A stretch of DNA of 64,000 nt, from positions 1 to 64,000 of the forward strand of contig NZ_JAEMWU010000001.1 in NCBI RefSeq assembly GCF_017303215.1, written 5' to 3'. The stretch is from Microbacterium esteraromaticum (GTDB lineage: Bacteria > Actinomycetota > Actinomycetes > Actinomycetales > Microbacteriaceae). The position numbers and the translations under genes were made by a program. Under the pieces are notes generated by a model that saw only the letters and a program-made list of their open reading frames with translations, made no database searches and was not told the origin of the DNA. Shown here piece after piece: positions 55,657 through 64,000 of this stretch; position 1 is the first letter of the stretch, and each line of letters starts with the position of its first letter.

Positions 55657-55734
55657 CGACACCCCGTGTTCGCGCCGAGACCCCCTGCTGCAGACGTCTG
55701 CAGCAGGGGGTCTCGGCGTCAGGTGGGGGTGTCG
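55657..55734. repeat. Double-dyad element with a 46-bp perfect palindrome
   Basis: The core 55673-55718 is a perfect, loopless 46-bp palindrome (from CGCCGAGACCCCC to its complement, centred on GACGTC). Outside it, CGACACCCC (55657-55665) and GGGGTGTCG (55726-55734) form a second pair. The motif CGAnACCCC therefore occurs twice per arm, 19 bp apart. It lies between convergent genes, so it could act as a bidirectional terminator, but it lacks T-runs and shares its design with elements that precede genes. Confidence 0.75.
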
Positions 55735-55810
55735 GCGGTCCTGTCCCGTGGCCTGGCCCGGGACCGGCCCGGCCCGGCCCGGGGCGGGGTGGACCGGGTC
55801 GGATGCCGGG

Positions 55811-57211
55811 TCACAGCGCCCGGATGATGTCCTCCACCCGTTCCTTGGCGTCGCCGAACAGCATCTGGGCGTTTTCGCGGAAGAACAGCGGGTTCTGCAC
55901 GCCCGCGTAGCCCGCGGCCATCGACCGCTTGAACACGATCACGTTCTCGGCTTCCCACACCCGCAGCACGGGCATGCCGGCGATCGGGCTGCCCGGGTCC
56001 TCGGCGGCGGCCGGGTTGACCGTGTCGTTGGCTCCGATCACCAACACGACGCTCGTCGAGGCGAGGTCGTCGTTGATCTCGTCCATCCCCAGAACGATGT
56101 CGTACGGCACCTTCGCCTCGGCCAGCAGCACGTTCATGTGCCCCGGCAGGCGCCCCGCGACGGGGTGGATGCCGAAGCGCACGTCGACGCCGCGCTCGCG
56201 TAGCTTCGCGACCAGGTCGGCGACGGGGTACTGGGCCTGTGCGACCGCCATGCCGTATCCGGGGGTGATCACGACCGACTGCGCCTGCGACAGCAGACTG
56301 GCGGCGGCCTCGGCGTTGAGTTCGCGGTGCTCGCCGTGGTCGACGTCGTCGGAGGCGGAGGCTGTGATGCCGAAGCCTCCGGCGATGACCGACAGGAACG
56401 ACCGGTTCATGGCCTTGCACATGATGTACGACAGGTACGCACCCGACGATCCGACCAGCGCGCCGGTGACGATGAGCAGATCGTTGTTCAGCAGGAAGCC
56501 GGCCGCAGCCGCCGCCCAGCCCGAGTAGCTGTTGAGCATCGAGACGACGACGGGCATGTCGCCGCCGCCGATCGAGGCCACCAGGTGCCAGCCGAGGGCG
56601 AACGACAGCAGGGTCACCGCCACCAGCAGCCAGAGCTGCTGGTCGAGCACGAACCACACCGTCAGCACGACGAATGCGATCAGCGCGCCGACGTTGAGCA
56701 GGTTCTTGCCCGGCAGCACCAGCGGACGCGACGACATCCTGGCTGACAGCTTCAGGTACGCCACGATCGAGCCGGTGAAGGTCACACCACCGATGAAGAT
56801 GCCGATGAAGACCTCGGCGTTGTGGATGTCGACCAGTTCGGCCGGGATCGACGCGTGCGAGAGGTGGCCGTTCCATCCGACCAGCACCGCGGCAAGGCCG
56901 ACGAAGCTGTGCAGCAGGGCGATGAGCTGCGGCATCTCGGTCATCTTGACGACCTTGGCGCGCCACAGGCCGATCGCCGCACCGACCAGCACACCGACGG
57001 CGAGCAGGCTCAGGCCGAGGGTGGCACCGCTGCCGCCCCAGGCGTCGGCGACGGTGAGCGCCAGAGTGGCGCCGAGGGCGATCGTCATGCCGACGATGCC
57101 GTAGACCACGCCCGCGCGGGCGGATTCGTGGCGGCTGAGCCCGGCCAGGCTCAGGATGAACAGCAGGGCGGCGGCGATGTAGGCCGCGCCGGCGAGTGCG
57201 TCGACGGTCAC
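55811..57211 (-). CDS. pntB: Re/Si-specific NAD(P) transhydrogenase, beta subunit
   Basis: 466 residues. The N-terminal membrane part (about nine helices, 1-280) forms the proton channel with PntA, and the C-terminal NADP-binding domain dIII has [24 protein letters not shown] and GANDTVNP. It uses the proton gradient to drive hydride transfer from NADH to NADP. It overlaps pntA by four bases (ATGA). A gap of about 90 bp separates its stop from the palindrome downstream. Confidence 0.95.
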   Translation of the reverse strand: MTVDALAGAAYIAAALLFILSLAGLSRHESARAGVVYGIVGMTIALGATLALTVADAWGGSGATLGLSLLAVGVLVGAAIGLWRAKVVKMTEMPQLIALLHSFVGLAAVLVGWNGHLSHASIPAELVDIHNAEVFIGIFIGGVTFTGSIVAYLKLSARMSSRPLVLPGKNLLNVGALIAFVVLTVWFVLDQQLWLLVAVTLLSFALGWHLVASIGGGDMPVVVSMLNSYSGWAAAAAGFLLNNDLLIVTGALVGSSGAYLSYIMCKAMNRSFLSVIAGGFGITASASDDVDHGEHRELNAEAAASLLSQAQSVVITPGYGMAVAQAQYPVADLVAKLRERGVDVRFGIHPVAGRLPGHMNVLLAEAKVPYDIVLGMDEINDDLASTSVVLVIGANDTVNPAAAEDPGSPIAGMPVLRVWEAENVIVFKRSMAAGYAGVQNPLFFRENAQMLFGDAKERVEDIIRAL

Positions 57212-58764
57212 TTGTGGTCGCCCCCTGTCGTCTTGCCGAGTGTGAACATGCTGAGCATGCGGCGGGTGACGGCGAATCCACCGAAGATGTTGATGCTCGC
57301 GACCAGTACGGCGACGGCGGCGAGGGCCTGCACGATGGGGTTGGCGTCGGTGATCTGCAGCATCGCTCCGACCACGATGACGCCCGAGATGGCGTTGGTG
57401 ACCGACATCAGCGGGGTGTGCAGCGCGTGGTGCACCTTGCCGATGACGTAGAAGCCGACGACGACGGCGAGCATCAGCACGGTGAAGTGCTGCGGCAGCG
57501 GTGCCGGGGCGAACGCATTGACGAGGAACAGCGCGGCGATGCCCACGACGATCAGCGCGATCTTCTTGCCGGCGCTCATCTTCTTGGGCTCGGGAACGGG
57601 TTCTGCAGAGGCGGCGAGTGCCGCCGGGGCCGGGGCGGCGGCGACCTGCACGGGCGGGGGCGGCCAGGTGACCTCACCGTCGCGCACCACGGTGACCGCG
57701 CGCTGCACGACATCGTCGAAGTCGATGGTGAGCGTGCCGTCCTTGCCCGGGGTGAGCAGCGCGACCAGGTTGGCGACGTTGGTGCCGTACAGCTGCGAGG
57801 CCTGCGCGGCCAGCCGCGAGGCGAGGTCGGTGTAGCCGAGGATGATCACGCCGTTGTCGGTGACGACGCGCTCGCCCGCCACCGAGCCCTCGACGTTGCC
57901 GCCCTGCGCGGCGGCCATGTCGACGATCACGCTGCCCGGCTTCATCTGCGCGACGTCGGATGCTGTGATGAGCCGCGGCGCTGCGCGCCCCGGGATCAGC
58001 GCGGTGGTGATGATGATGTCGACGTCGGCGGCCTGCTCGGTGTAGATCTCGGCGGCGCGGCGGTCGTAGTCGGCGCTGGTGGCCTTGGCATAGCCGTCGG
58101 TGGACTTCTCGACCGCGACGTCGACGGCCAGGTAGGTGCCGCCGATCGACGACACCTGGTCGGCGACCTCGGGTCGCGGATCTGTGGCGCGCACGATGGC
58201 GCCGAGGCTGGATGCTGCTCCGATCGCGGCGAGTCCGGCGACGCCGGCACCGGCGACGAGCACCTTCGCGGGCGGCACCTTGCCGGCCGCCGTCACCTGC
58301 CCGGTGAAGAAGCGGCCGAACTCATGGGCGGCCTCGACGACGGCGCGGTAGCCCGAGATGTTGGCCATCGAGCTGAGCACGTCCATCGACTGCGCGCGCG
58401 AGATACGCGGAACCGCGTCAAGGGCGAGCGCCGTGATGTCGCGCTGGGCGAGCTTCTCGATCAGCTCGGGCTTGAGCGCGGGTGAGAGCAGCGCGATCAG
58501 GGTGGCTCCGTCGGCCAGGGCGGCGATTTCCGCATCCGATGGCGGGTTCACCTTGAGGACGACGGGGCTGCGCCACGCCTGCTCCGCTGCGACGATCGTC
58601 GCACCGGCCTGCCGGTACTCGTCATCCGGGTACGACGATCGCTCGCCCGCCCCGCTCTCGACGGCCACTTCGTAGCCGAGCTTTCTCAGGGTCTGCACGG
58701 TGGCCGGGGTGGCAGAGACACGTGTCTCCTCCGGGCCTTCCCGCACGATTCCGATCTGCGTCAC
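57208..58764 (-). CDS. pntA: Re/Si-specific NAD(P) transhydrogenase, alpha subunit
   Basis: 518 residues. The NAD-binding domain dI (about 1-370) resembles alanine dehydrogenase, with the dinucleotide loop [12 protein letters not shown] at 171-182 and TDPRPEV after it. An Ala/Pro linker and four C-terminal helices follow. dI and the membrane part are one chain, as in E. coli rather than the split PntAA/PntAB form. GTG start with GGAAGGA five bases upstream. pntAB is a two-gene operon; the region 58765-58896 holds its promoter, but I cannot fix -35/-10. Confidence 0.95.
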   Translation of the reverse strand: MTQIGIVREGPEETRVSATPATVQTLRKLGYEVAVESGAGERSSYPDDEYRQAGATIVAAEQAWRSPVVLKVNPPSDAEIAALADGATLIALLSPALKPELIEKLAQRDITALALDAVPRISRAQSMDVLSSMANISGYRAVVEAAHEFGRFFTGQVTAAGKVPPAKVLVAGAGVAGLAAIGAASSLGAIVRATDPRPEVADQVSSIGGTYLAVDVAVEKSTDGYAKATSADYDRRAAEIYTEQAADVDIIITTALIPGRAAPRLITASDVAQMKPGSVIVDMAAAQGGNVEGSVAGERVVTDNGVIILGYTDLASRLAAQASQLYGTNVANLVALLTPGKDGTLTIDFDDVVQRAVTVVRDGEVTWPPPPVQVAAAPAPAALAASAEPVPEPKKMSAGKKIALIVVGIAALFLVNAFAPAPLPQHFTVLMLAVVVGFYVIGKVHHALHTPLMSVTNAISGVIVVGAMLQITDANPIVQALAAVAVLVASINIFGGFAVTRRMLSMFTLGKTTGGDHK

Positions 58765-58896
58765 TGCGATCCTTCCGTCCCGACATCACTGTCGGCCTCA
58801 GCGTTTTGCTCAGACTACTGACCGATCGAGAAGGAATGAGGGGAAATCTGCTCTGTGACCGCTGAAAATCAGGCGAAATTGATCAATGGAGAAAGC

Positions 58897-58929
58897 GAGA
58901 GGCCCCCGTGCTCAGCACGGGGGCCTCTC
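58897..58929 (-). terminator. Hairpin terminator of the etf-cytochrome b operon
   Basis: Sixteen-base perfect arms (GAGAGGCCCCCGTGCT and its complement) around a single base, 16 bp after the stop of the cytochrome b gene. On that strand the stem is followed by CGCTTTCTCC, a weak T-tract, acceptable for a GC-rich actinobacterium. Confidence 0.75.
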
Positions 58930-58944
58930 AAGAAATGCGTGGCG

Positions 58945-60558
58945 TCAGCGCCCGGACACCTGCCCGAACAGCTTCGCGATCGGCGCCAGCACCAGCGGGC
59001 GAGCGGCGAACCAGCCGGCAGCGACCACGACCATGGCTCCGACAAACACCCAGAAACCGGTCCAGACATCCGCATAGGCGATGCCATCGACCGAGCCCTG
59101 CGCGGCGAACATGTGGTTCAGGTTGCGCAGCGCACCGGTGAGGAACACCAGCGCGACGTGCACGATGATGAACGCCACGAAGTACAGCATGACGGGGAAG
59201 TGCAGAGCACGCGCCCACTCGACCGGGTAGGCCTTCGACAGCTTCTCGGCCTTCTTCGGCCACAGCCCCGACATGCGGAACCCAGTGATCACTGCAAGGG
59301 GCGCGGCGATGAACACCGTCGTGAAGTACGCCAGCTGCTGCAGGCTGTTGTAGTTCACCCAGCCATTCTCGGTCGGCCAGTCGAGCGAGATGTACTGCAG
59401 CAGGGCCGAAAGCGCGTTCGGGAAGACCTCCCAGCTGGTGGGCACAATGCGCACCCAGTGGCCAGTGACGATGAGCAGCACCACGAAGATCACTCCGTTG
59501 ACGATCCACAGGATGTCGAGCGACTGGTGGAACCACAGAGTCAGGCTGATCTTGCCCTTGCTGTTGCCGCGCGGCGCCCAGAACACGGTGGGCCGCTTCT
59601 CGGTGCGCACCCCGAGCCCCGAACGGATGATCAGCACCATCAGGAAGATGTTGAAGAAGTGCGCCCAGTTGACCCACGGCGCGAAGCCCGGTTCGGTCTC
59701 GAACGCGGGGTGGTACTCGCCGGGGTAGGCGGCCAGGAAGTCCTGCATGAACGGCAGAGTGAGGAACGCCCGCACCAGGAACACCCCGGCCGTGGCCAGC
59801 AGACCGAGTGAGGCGAGTCCCAGCAGTCCGCCGATGGCCTGCGGCCACGTCGGGCGCAGCTTCGAGGGCTGCGCGACGGGCTGCGAAGCATGCCGCGGCG
59901 CGCGTCCCTGCCAGACAGTGCGGGTGAACGGCAGCGGCGTCGACAGGTCGGGGCGGTCGGATGCCACGGCCACCGCAGTCTGGGTGGACGGGGCTTCCGT
60001 CACCGCAGCCTCGGCGACAGCATCCGACGACGCGACGACCGCGGCGACCGAAGCGGTACCGGCGGGCGGCCACGGGTCGCCGCCGGCGACGCGCGGCAGG
60101 CCGCGGCGCAGCTCGGCGCCCGGCGCGGTGGCTGCGGCGGCGGTCGCCTGGGGCGCGGCAGCCGCCGCCGGGGCGACGGCTGCCGCGGGCGCCTCGGTCA
60201 CGACCGGGGAGGGTGCGGCCATCGCGGGTGCCGGAGCAGCAGGTGCCGGAGCAGCGGATGCCGGCGGCCAGGGATCTCCCCCGGCGACGCGCGGCAGACC
60301 ACGACGCAGGCTGGCGCTCGGTGCTGCGGCGGTCGCCGGCGCAGCACTCGCCGGCGCAACGCCGACCGATGCGGCCGCCGGCTCGGCCGCGGGCGCGGCG
60401 GGAGCGGACTCCACTGGCGCGGGCGCGGCGGCAACCGCCTCCGCGACCGGCATATCGTTCACGTTGTCAGCGCCCTCGACGGTCACCTCGGTGACGGGAG
60501 GCCAGGGCTCTCCGCCGTTGATCCGCGGCAGTCCGCGGCGCAGCATCCGCGTTCCCAT
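58945..60558 (-). CDS. Cytochrome b-type membrane protein with repeated N-terminal motif
   Basis: 537 residues. Residues 1-235 are Ala/Pro-rich and repeat a 16-residue motif LRRGLPRxxGGxPWPP at 6-21, 84-99 and 150-165. Residues about 240-520 hold about six helices with candidate heme histidines H300, H344, H367, H453 and H467, resembling hydrogenase/formate-dehydrogenase b-type cytochromes. It starts two bases after the etfA stop and so belongs to the etfBA operon. It likely passes ETF electrons to menaquinone or forms part of such a complex; no Fe-S motif is visible. The function of the repeats is unknown. Confidence 0.85.
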   Translation of the reverse strand: MGTRMLRRGLPRINGGEPWPPVTEVTVEGADNVNDMPVAEAVAAAPAPVESAPAAPAAEPAAASVGVAPASAAPATAAAPSASLRRGLPRVAGGDPWPPASAAPAPAAPAPAMAAPSPVVTEAPAAAVAPAAAAAPQATAAAATAPGAELRRGLPRVAGGDPWPPAGTASVAAVVASSDAVAEAAVTEAPSTQTAVAVASDRPDLSTPLPFTRTVWQGRAPRHASQPVAQPSKLRPTWPQAIGGLLGLASLGLLATAGVFLVRAFLTLPFMQDFLAAYPGEYHPAFETEPGFAPWVNWAHFFNIFLMVLIIRSGLGVRTEKRPTVFWAPRGNSKGKISLTLWFHQSLDILWIVNGVIFVVLLIVTGHWVRIVPTSWEVFPNALSALLQYISLDWPTENGWVNYNSLQQLAYFTTVFIAAPLAVITGFRMSGLWPKKAEKLSKAYPVEWARALHFPVMLYFVAFIIVHVALVFLTGALRNLNHMFAAQGSVDGIAYADVWTGFWVFVGAMVVVAAGWFAARPLVLAPIAKLFGQVSGR

Positions 60559-60560
60559 GG

Positions 60561-61529
60561 TTAGTTCTTCCGCGCTTCGAGCGCCTCGATCAGCTGCGGC
60601 ACCACAGTGAAGACGTCACCGACGATGCCGAAGTCGGCGACGTCGAAGATCGGCGCCTCGCCGTCCTTGTTGATCGCGACGATCGTCTTGGCGGTCTGCA
60701 TGCCGGCGCGGTGCTGGATCGCGCCCGAGATACCGAGCGCGATGTACAGCTGCGGCGACACCGAGACGCCGGTCTGACCGACCTGATGCGCATAGGGGAT
60801 GTACCCGGCGTCGACCGCCGCCCGCGAGGCGCCGATGGCGGCACCCAGCGTGTCGGCGAGCTGCTCGACGAGCACGAACTTCTCCTTCGAGCCCAGGCCG
60901 CGGCCGCCCGAGACGACTCGCGCGGCACCACGCAGCTCGGGACGCGACGAGGTCTTCTCTTCGGCCACGATCTCTCCGGTGCTCGCGGCGACCGCATCGG
61001 ACACGGTAACCGCGAGCTCCTCGACCGTGAGGTCGGCGGCCTCGGCGCGGGCATCCACAGCGCCCTGACGGACGGTGATGACCGGGGCACCGAAGGTCGG
61101 GGCCGAATCGGTGAGGAACGAGCCGCCGTAGACGGAGTGCTGGGCGGTGACGCCCTCGTCGTCGCGGGAGACGCCGATGGCATCCACCGACAGGGCGAGC
61201 TTCTCGCGCACGGCGAAACGTCCGGCGACATCGCGGCCGGCGATCGAGTTCGAGATCAGCACGGCATCGGGCTTCACCTGTGCGTAGGCGGCCTGCAGCG
61301 CGTCAACGACCGGGACGGTCAGCTTGCCGGCGTCACCGGCGGCCGTGAGCACGACCTGCGCTCCGGCCGCTGCGGCGGCATCCGCCGCGGCGGGGCTGCC
61401 ACCGACGATCAACGCGACGGGAGCACCGATGGTGGATGCCGCACCGATGAGCGCCGCAGTGCTGCTGGCGGCATTGCCGGCGGGGTCGACGTCGACGAGG
61501 ACGAGGATCGGGTTCGCGGGGTACGCCAT
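60561..61529 (-). CDS. etfA: Electron transfer flavoprotein, alpha subunit
   Basis: 322 residues. Binds FAD in its C-terminal half: VSGGRGLG at 206-213, HQVGQTG at 248-254 and GISGAIQH at 266-273 are the ETF-alpha signature. Accepts electrons from acyl-CoA and related dehydrogenases. It starts one base after the etfB stop and is followed two bases later by the cytochrome b gene. The motif set matches ordinary, non-bifurcating ETF rather than bifurcating forms, as far as can be judged by eye. Confidence 0.95.
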   Translation of the reverse strand: MAYPANPILVLVDVDPAGNAASSTAALIGAASTIGAPVALIVGGSPAAADAAAAAGAQVVLTAAGDAGKLTVPVVDALQAAYAQVKPDAVLISNSIAGRDVAGRFAVREKLALSVDAIGVSRDDEGVTAQHSVYGGSFLTDSAPTFGAPVITVRQGAVDARAEAADLTVEELAVTVSDAVAASTGEIVAEEKTSSRPELRGAARVVSGGRGLGSKEKFVLVEQLADTLGAAIGASRAAVDAGYIPYAHQVGQTGVSVSPQLYIALGISGAIQHRAGMQTAKTIVAINKDGEAPIFDVADFGIVGDVFTVVPQLIEALEARKN

Positions 61530-61530
61530 G

Positions 61531-62304
61531 TCACACCAGCCTGTTCTGTGCGAGGAACTCGACGAGCTGAGCGGCGGCGTCGCCCTCGTCGGTGATCTTG
61601 ACACCGGCCGCCCGCGGGGGCTTCTCTGCGACCGTCGTCATGATCGCGCGAGGCGCCAGAGCGGGATCCGCCGAGACGCCCAGGTCGGCCAGCGAGAGCA
61701 CCTCGAGCGGCTTCTTCTTGGCCGCCATGATGCCCTTGAAGTTGGGGAAGCGCGCGTCGGGCAGCGCCTCGGTGATCGAGATGACCGCGGGCAGTGCCGC
61801 GGTGATCTGCTGCGTGCCGTCGTCGCCGGTGCGGGTGCCGACGACCCGTGCGTCGGAGATCTCGATCTGGCTGAGCGCCGTCGCCTGCGCGAACCCGAGG
61901 TGCTCGGCGAGCATGGCGGGGATGACACCGCCGGAGCCGTCGGTCGAGAGGTTGCCGGTGATGACCAGGTCGGGCTCACCGCGGCGGATCGCGGCGGCGA
62001 GCACCTCTGCGGTCAGCGTGAGGTCGGCGCCGCGCAGATCCTCATCGACGACGTGCACGGCAGATGCCGCGCCGATCGCCAGGGCACGACGCACGGATGC
62101 TGTCGACGACTCCGGCGCCATCGAGAGGGCGACCACCTCGGTGCCGGCGTTCTTGTCGGCGTACGAGAGCGCGGCTTCGAGAGCACGCTCGGTGATCTCA
62201 TCCAGTACGACATCACCCGAACGATCAGCCAGTCCCGTCTCGAGATCGAGCTTTCGGTCACCGTAGGTGTCTGGCACTTCTTTCACCAGGACATAGATCT
62301 TCAT
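61531..62304 (-). CDS. etfB: Electron transfer flavoprotein, beta subunit
   Basis: 257 residues. [15 protein letters not shown] at the start, [12 protein letters not shown], and the [20 protein letters not shown] stretch are typical of ETF-beta, which binds AMP and holds the docking loop for dehydrogenases. First gene of the etfB-etfA-cytochrome b operon. AGGAGG lies a few bases before the ATG. The promoter region 62305-62418 is shared with a divergent MarR gene, which may control it. Confidence 0.95.
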   Translation of the reverse strand: MKIYVLVKEVPDTYGDRKLDLETGLADRSGDVVLDEITERALEAALSYADKNAGTEVVALSMAPESSTASVRRALAIGAASAVHVVDEDLRGADLTLTAEVLAAAIRRGEPDLVITGNLSTDGSGGVIPAMLAEHLGFAQATALSQIEISDARVVGTRTGDDGTQQITAALPAVISITEALPDARFPNFKGIMAAKKKPLEVLSLADLGVSADPALAPRAIMTTVAEKPPRAAGVKITDEGDAAAQLVEFLAQNRLV

Positions 62305-62418
62305 CGAGCCTCCTTACGCCGGATTCGAGTCTACCTGCGAGCGTACCTGAGATTCAGTTCCGCAGCCGGTGAAATTGAGTATCAGCCAGACTCGATGGCG
62401 ACCCGATACCGTGGCTCT

Positions 62419-62955
62419 ATGGCCCGCCCCCGCCCTCTTCCCATCGATCCGCTCGCCGAGGCGAAGCGGCAATGGCTCGCGCACGGCTGGAACGATGCCG
62501 CCGAGGGCATGGCCGTGGTCACCTCGATCATGCGCGCCCAGCAGCTGCTGCTCGCACGAGTGGATGCGGCACTCAAGCCCTTCGGCGTGACCTTCGCGCG
62601 CTACGAGGTGCTGCGTCTGCTCGCCTTCAGTCGCACGGGCACCCTGCCGCTGTCGAGCGTCGTGGCCAGGCTGCAGGTGCACGCTACGAGCCTGACGAGC
62701 ACGGCCGAGCGCCTCGTGCGCGACGGCCTGGTGCGCCGTGATCCGCACCCGCACGATGGCCGCGCCGCACTGCTGACCCTCACCGATGCCGGCCGCGATC
62801 TCGTCGAGCGTGCCACTGCCGCACTGAACACCGAGGTGTTCTCCTCGCCCGGGCTGGCCGCCGACGATGCCAAGGAACTGGTCGGCATCGTCGCGCGACT
62901 GCGCAAGAACGCCGGCGACTTCACCGACCCGCGCCCGCTGCCCGAGCCACTCTGA
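62419..62955 (+). CDS. MarR-family transcriptional regulator
   Basis: 178 residues with a winged helix: GTLPLSSVVARLQVHATSLT, then STAERLVRDGLVRRD and wing HPHDGRAALLTLT. The N-terminal ~35 residues extend beyond the domain. ATG 62419 was chosen; an in-frame ATG at 62395 would add eight residues. It is divergent from etfB over about 115 bp, so it may regulate fatty-acid or branched-chain oxidation genes such as etfBA in response to an acyl-CoA. That link rests on position alone. Confidence 0.87.
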   Translation: MARPRPLPIDPLAEAKRQWLAHGWNDAAEGMAVVTSIMRAQQLLLARVDAALKPFGVTFARYEVLRLLAFSRTGTLPLSSVVARLQVHATSLTSTAERLVRDGLVRRDPHPHDGRAALLTLTDAGRDLVERATAALNTEVFSSPGLAADDAKELVGIVARLRKNAGDFTDPRPLPEPL

Positions 62956-62992
62956 GTCGCGGATCGCGGTCGCGGTCGCGGATCACACCGCC

Positions 62993-63057
62993 GAGAAACC
63001 ATCTGTCGTGTGAGAAACCACGTGCGACGTGGTTTCTCAAACGGGAAGTGGTTTCTC
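62993..63057. repeat. Double-dyad palindrome, GAGAAACCA motif
   Basis: GAGAAACCA occurs at 62993-63001 and 63012-63020, and its complement TGGTTTCTC at 63030-63038 and 63049-63057; in each arm the copies are 19 bp apart. The inner pair extends to 13-bp arms (TGAGAAACCACGT, 63011-63023) around GCG. The sequences between motifs are not complementary. It lies between two convergent genes and is preceded by a short GGATCGCGGTCGCGGTC tract. Confidence 0.75.
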
Positions 63058-63072
63058 ACCGGAAGGGTGCGC

Positions 63073-63522
63073 TCAGTCGCCCTCGTACACGTACTGGTCG
63101 AACCGCTCAGGCACACGCTGACGCTGCCAGGCGAGCTCCTCGTCGCGCCGCTCACGGTCGCCGGGGAACGCCTTGGCCGTGTACCGCGGCACCTGGCGGG
63201 CGTGCCCGGCCATGTGCGCGACGGCCGCGGCCTGCCCGCACACCCGCGCCGCGGCGATGGCCGACGCCTCAGACGCCTCGCGCGCGGCCGCGTGGCTACC
63301 GAACGACCGCTCGCGCACCTCGTCGATCGCGAGTTCTCCGCGGATGAACGCCTGCGCCGCGTCGAGCGCCTCGCGAGGTCTGAGGTCGTCGGGCCGTTCT
63401 TCGAGGAAGAACGGCAGCATCCGCTCTGCGCACGCCACGGTCCATTCCACCAGCTCGCGGCGGTCGTGCTCGGAGAGTCTGAGGTCTGCGTCGTCGGGCT
63501 GGCTGTTCACGGTCGATCTCAT
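63073..63522 (-). CDS. Imm-5-like putative immunity-family protein
   Basis: 149 residues, all-helical. [20 protein letters not shown], then [38 protein letters not shown] and [20 protein letters not shown] match, from memory, the family annotated as Imm-5-like putative immunity proteins. No toxin gene is visible, and its ATG overlaps the stop of an enoyl-CoA hydratase gene as ATGA, so here it may have a metabolic or unknown role. Start at 63522 is set by this overlap. Confidence 0.7.
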   Translation of the reverse strand: MRSTVNSQPDDADLRLSEHDRRELVEWTVACAERMLPFFLEERPDDLRPREALDAAQAFIRGELAIDEVRERSFGSHAAAREASEASAIAAARVCGQAAAVAHMAGHARQVPRYTAKAFPGDRERRDEELAWQRQRVPERFDQYVYEGD

Positions 63523-64000
63523 CGGTGCTGGAAGTGAGGGGGGCGCTTCTGTCGAAAAGCGGCCATCCCCTCCTTCTGATCTGCGGTGTCGAACAGTGCG
63601 GCGAACTGCTGCTTCTCGACGGCAAGTCCCGCCTCGAGGGTCGTCTCCATGGCAGCATCCAGCGTCGCCTTCGCCGCGTACAGCGACGGCAGCGACTTCG
63701 ACGCGATCGTCTCGGCGAGCGTCGTCGCCTCGGCGAGCAGATCGGATGCCGGAACCACGCGCGACACGAGGCCGATGCGTTCGGCCTCGTCGGCCGCGAT
63801 CATGCGTCCCGACAGAATCAGTTCGGCGGCCTTGTAGTACCCGACCGCGCGGATGAGGCGCTGGGTGCCGCCCATGCCCGGCACGACACCGAGGTTGATC
63901 TCGGGCTGACCGAAGCGTGCCGAGTCGGCGGCGAGGATGATGTCGCACATCATCGCCAGTTCGCATCCGCCGCCGAGCGCGTACCCCGAGACGGCGGCGA
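63519..64000 (-). CDS. Enoyl-CoA hydratase/isomerase family protein (5' end outside window)
   Basis: The C-terminal ~160 residues are visible and the start lies beyond the right edge. [19 protein letters not shown] is the crotonase oxyanion-hole segment, and [20 protein letters not shown] carries the catalytic-glutamate region. [16 protein letters not shown] and a basic C-terminus ([10 protein letters not shown]) follow. This pattern is that of classic short-chain enoyl-CoA hydratases (EchA8/PaaF-like) hydrating 2-enoyl-CoA in fatty- or aryl-acid oxidation, in line with the nearby etfBA. Confidence 0.88.
   Translation of the reverse strand, partial: AAVSGYALGGGCELAMMCDIILAADSARFGQPEINLGVVPGMGGTQRLIRAVGYYKAAELILSGRMIAADEAERIGLVSRVVPASDLLAEATTLAETIASKSLPSLYAAKATLDAAMETTLEAGLAVEKQQFAALFDTADQKEGMAAFRQKRPPHFQHR

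Noticed and set aside
58945-60558. The cytochrome b as a sulfite-oxidase (YedZ-type) partner
   Set aside because: The molybdo-oxidoreductase is 17 kb away and has its own helices, whereas this gene is two bases behind etfA; the fold also looks more like hydrogenase/formate-dehydrogenase cytochromes.
63073-63522. A toxin-immunity module at the right edge
   Set aside because: Only the immunity-like protein is visible and it overlaps a metabolic gene; no toxin motif was found in the window.

Overview
The window is very GC-rich, gene-dense actinobacterial DNA, most like Microbacteriaceae and probably Microbacterium. This rests on family content and style, not on a search: fused PutA enzymes, Re/Si-type pntAB, many GTG starts, ATGA/GTGA/TGATG start-stop overlaps, promoters that look leaderless, and frequent GGCATCC/GGATGCC words. 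I see no phage, transposase, CRISPR array, tRNA or complete rRNA gene. The first ~465 bases resemble sequence that flanks actinobacterial rRNA operons.

Layout. 0.5-4.4 kb: LLM flavin oxidoreductase, prephenate dehydratase, phosphoglucomutase. 4.5-10.9 kb: a minus-strand sugar or polyol catabolic operon (Gfo/Idh oxidoreductase, DUF993 protein, two sugar-phosphate-isomerase-like TIM barrels, LacI regulator, glycerate kinase) with a LacI-type operator in front. 11.1-13.4 kb: DHA2 efflux pump with MarR regulator. 13.6-20.4 kb: DUF2264 protein, LacI regulator and the Leloir genes galT-galK-galE, with an operator at a probably leaderless galT start. 20.5-28.9 kb: amine/polyamine and beta-alanine catabolism (ABAL-type aldehyde dehydrogenase, Lrp, FAD oxidoreductase, cupin, PucR, MmsA, class III aminotransferase). 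29.0-33.5 kb: PutA and a LysR regulator. 33.5-37.2 kb: orphan DNA methyltransferase, lipoate-ligase-like protein, alpha/beta hydrolase, CutC. 37.3-46.4 kb: MarR, two MFS pumps, a membrane-anchored sulfite-oxidase-like enzyme, an ABC exporter and a BCCT transporter. 46.7-54.4 kb: ornithine aminotransferase, dimethylargininase-like hydrolase, MDR dehydrogenase, an XRE/membrane-protein pair and a second PutA. 54.5-58.8 kb: thioesterase, GNAT, pntAB. 58.9-63 kb: etfB-etfA-cytochrome b operon and a divergent MarR. The right edge cuts an enoyl-CoA hydratase gene.

Together the genes describe a soil-type heterotroph that degrades sugars, galactose, amines, arginine/ornithine and proline. Glutamate semialdehyde is a shared node of ornithine aminotransferase and the two PutA proteins, and ETF, PutA and transhydrogenase feed the quinone and NADPH pools.

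The least ordinary signals are: (1) short palindromic repeats of fixed length, namely six 62-bp copies sharing CACGAGGGG ends and two 76-bp copies sharing CAACTCCGGAG ends, one over the galT promoter and start and one inside the methyltransferase coding sequence; (2) four palindromes unrelated in sequence that share one design, each arm carrying the same short motif twice 18-20 bp apart; (3) a cytochrome b two bases downstream of etfA whose long Ala/Pro-rich N-terminus repeats an LRRGLPR-GG-PWPP motif three times.
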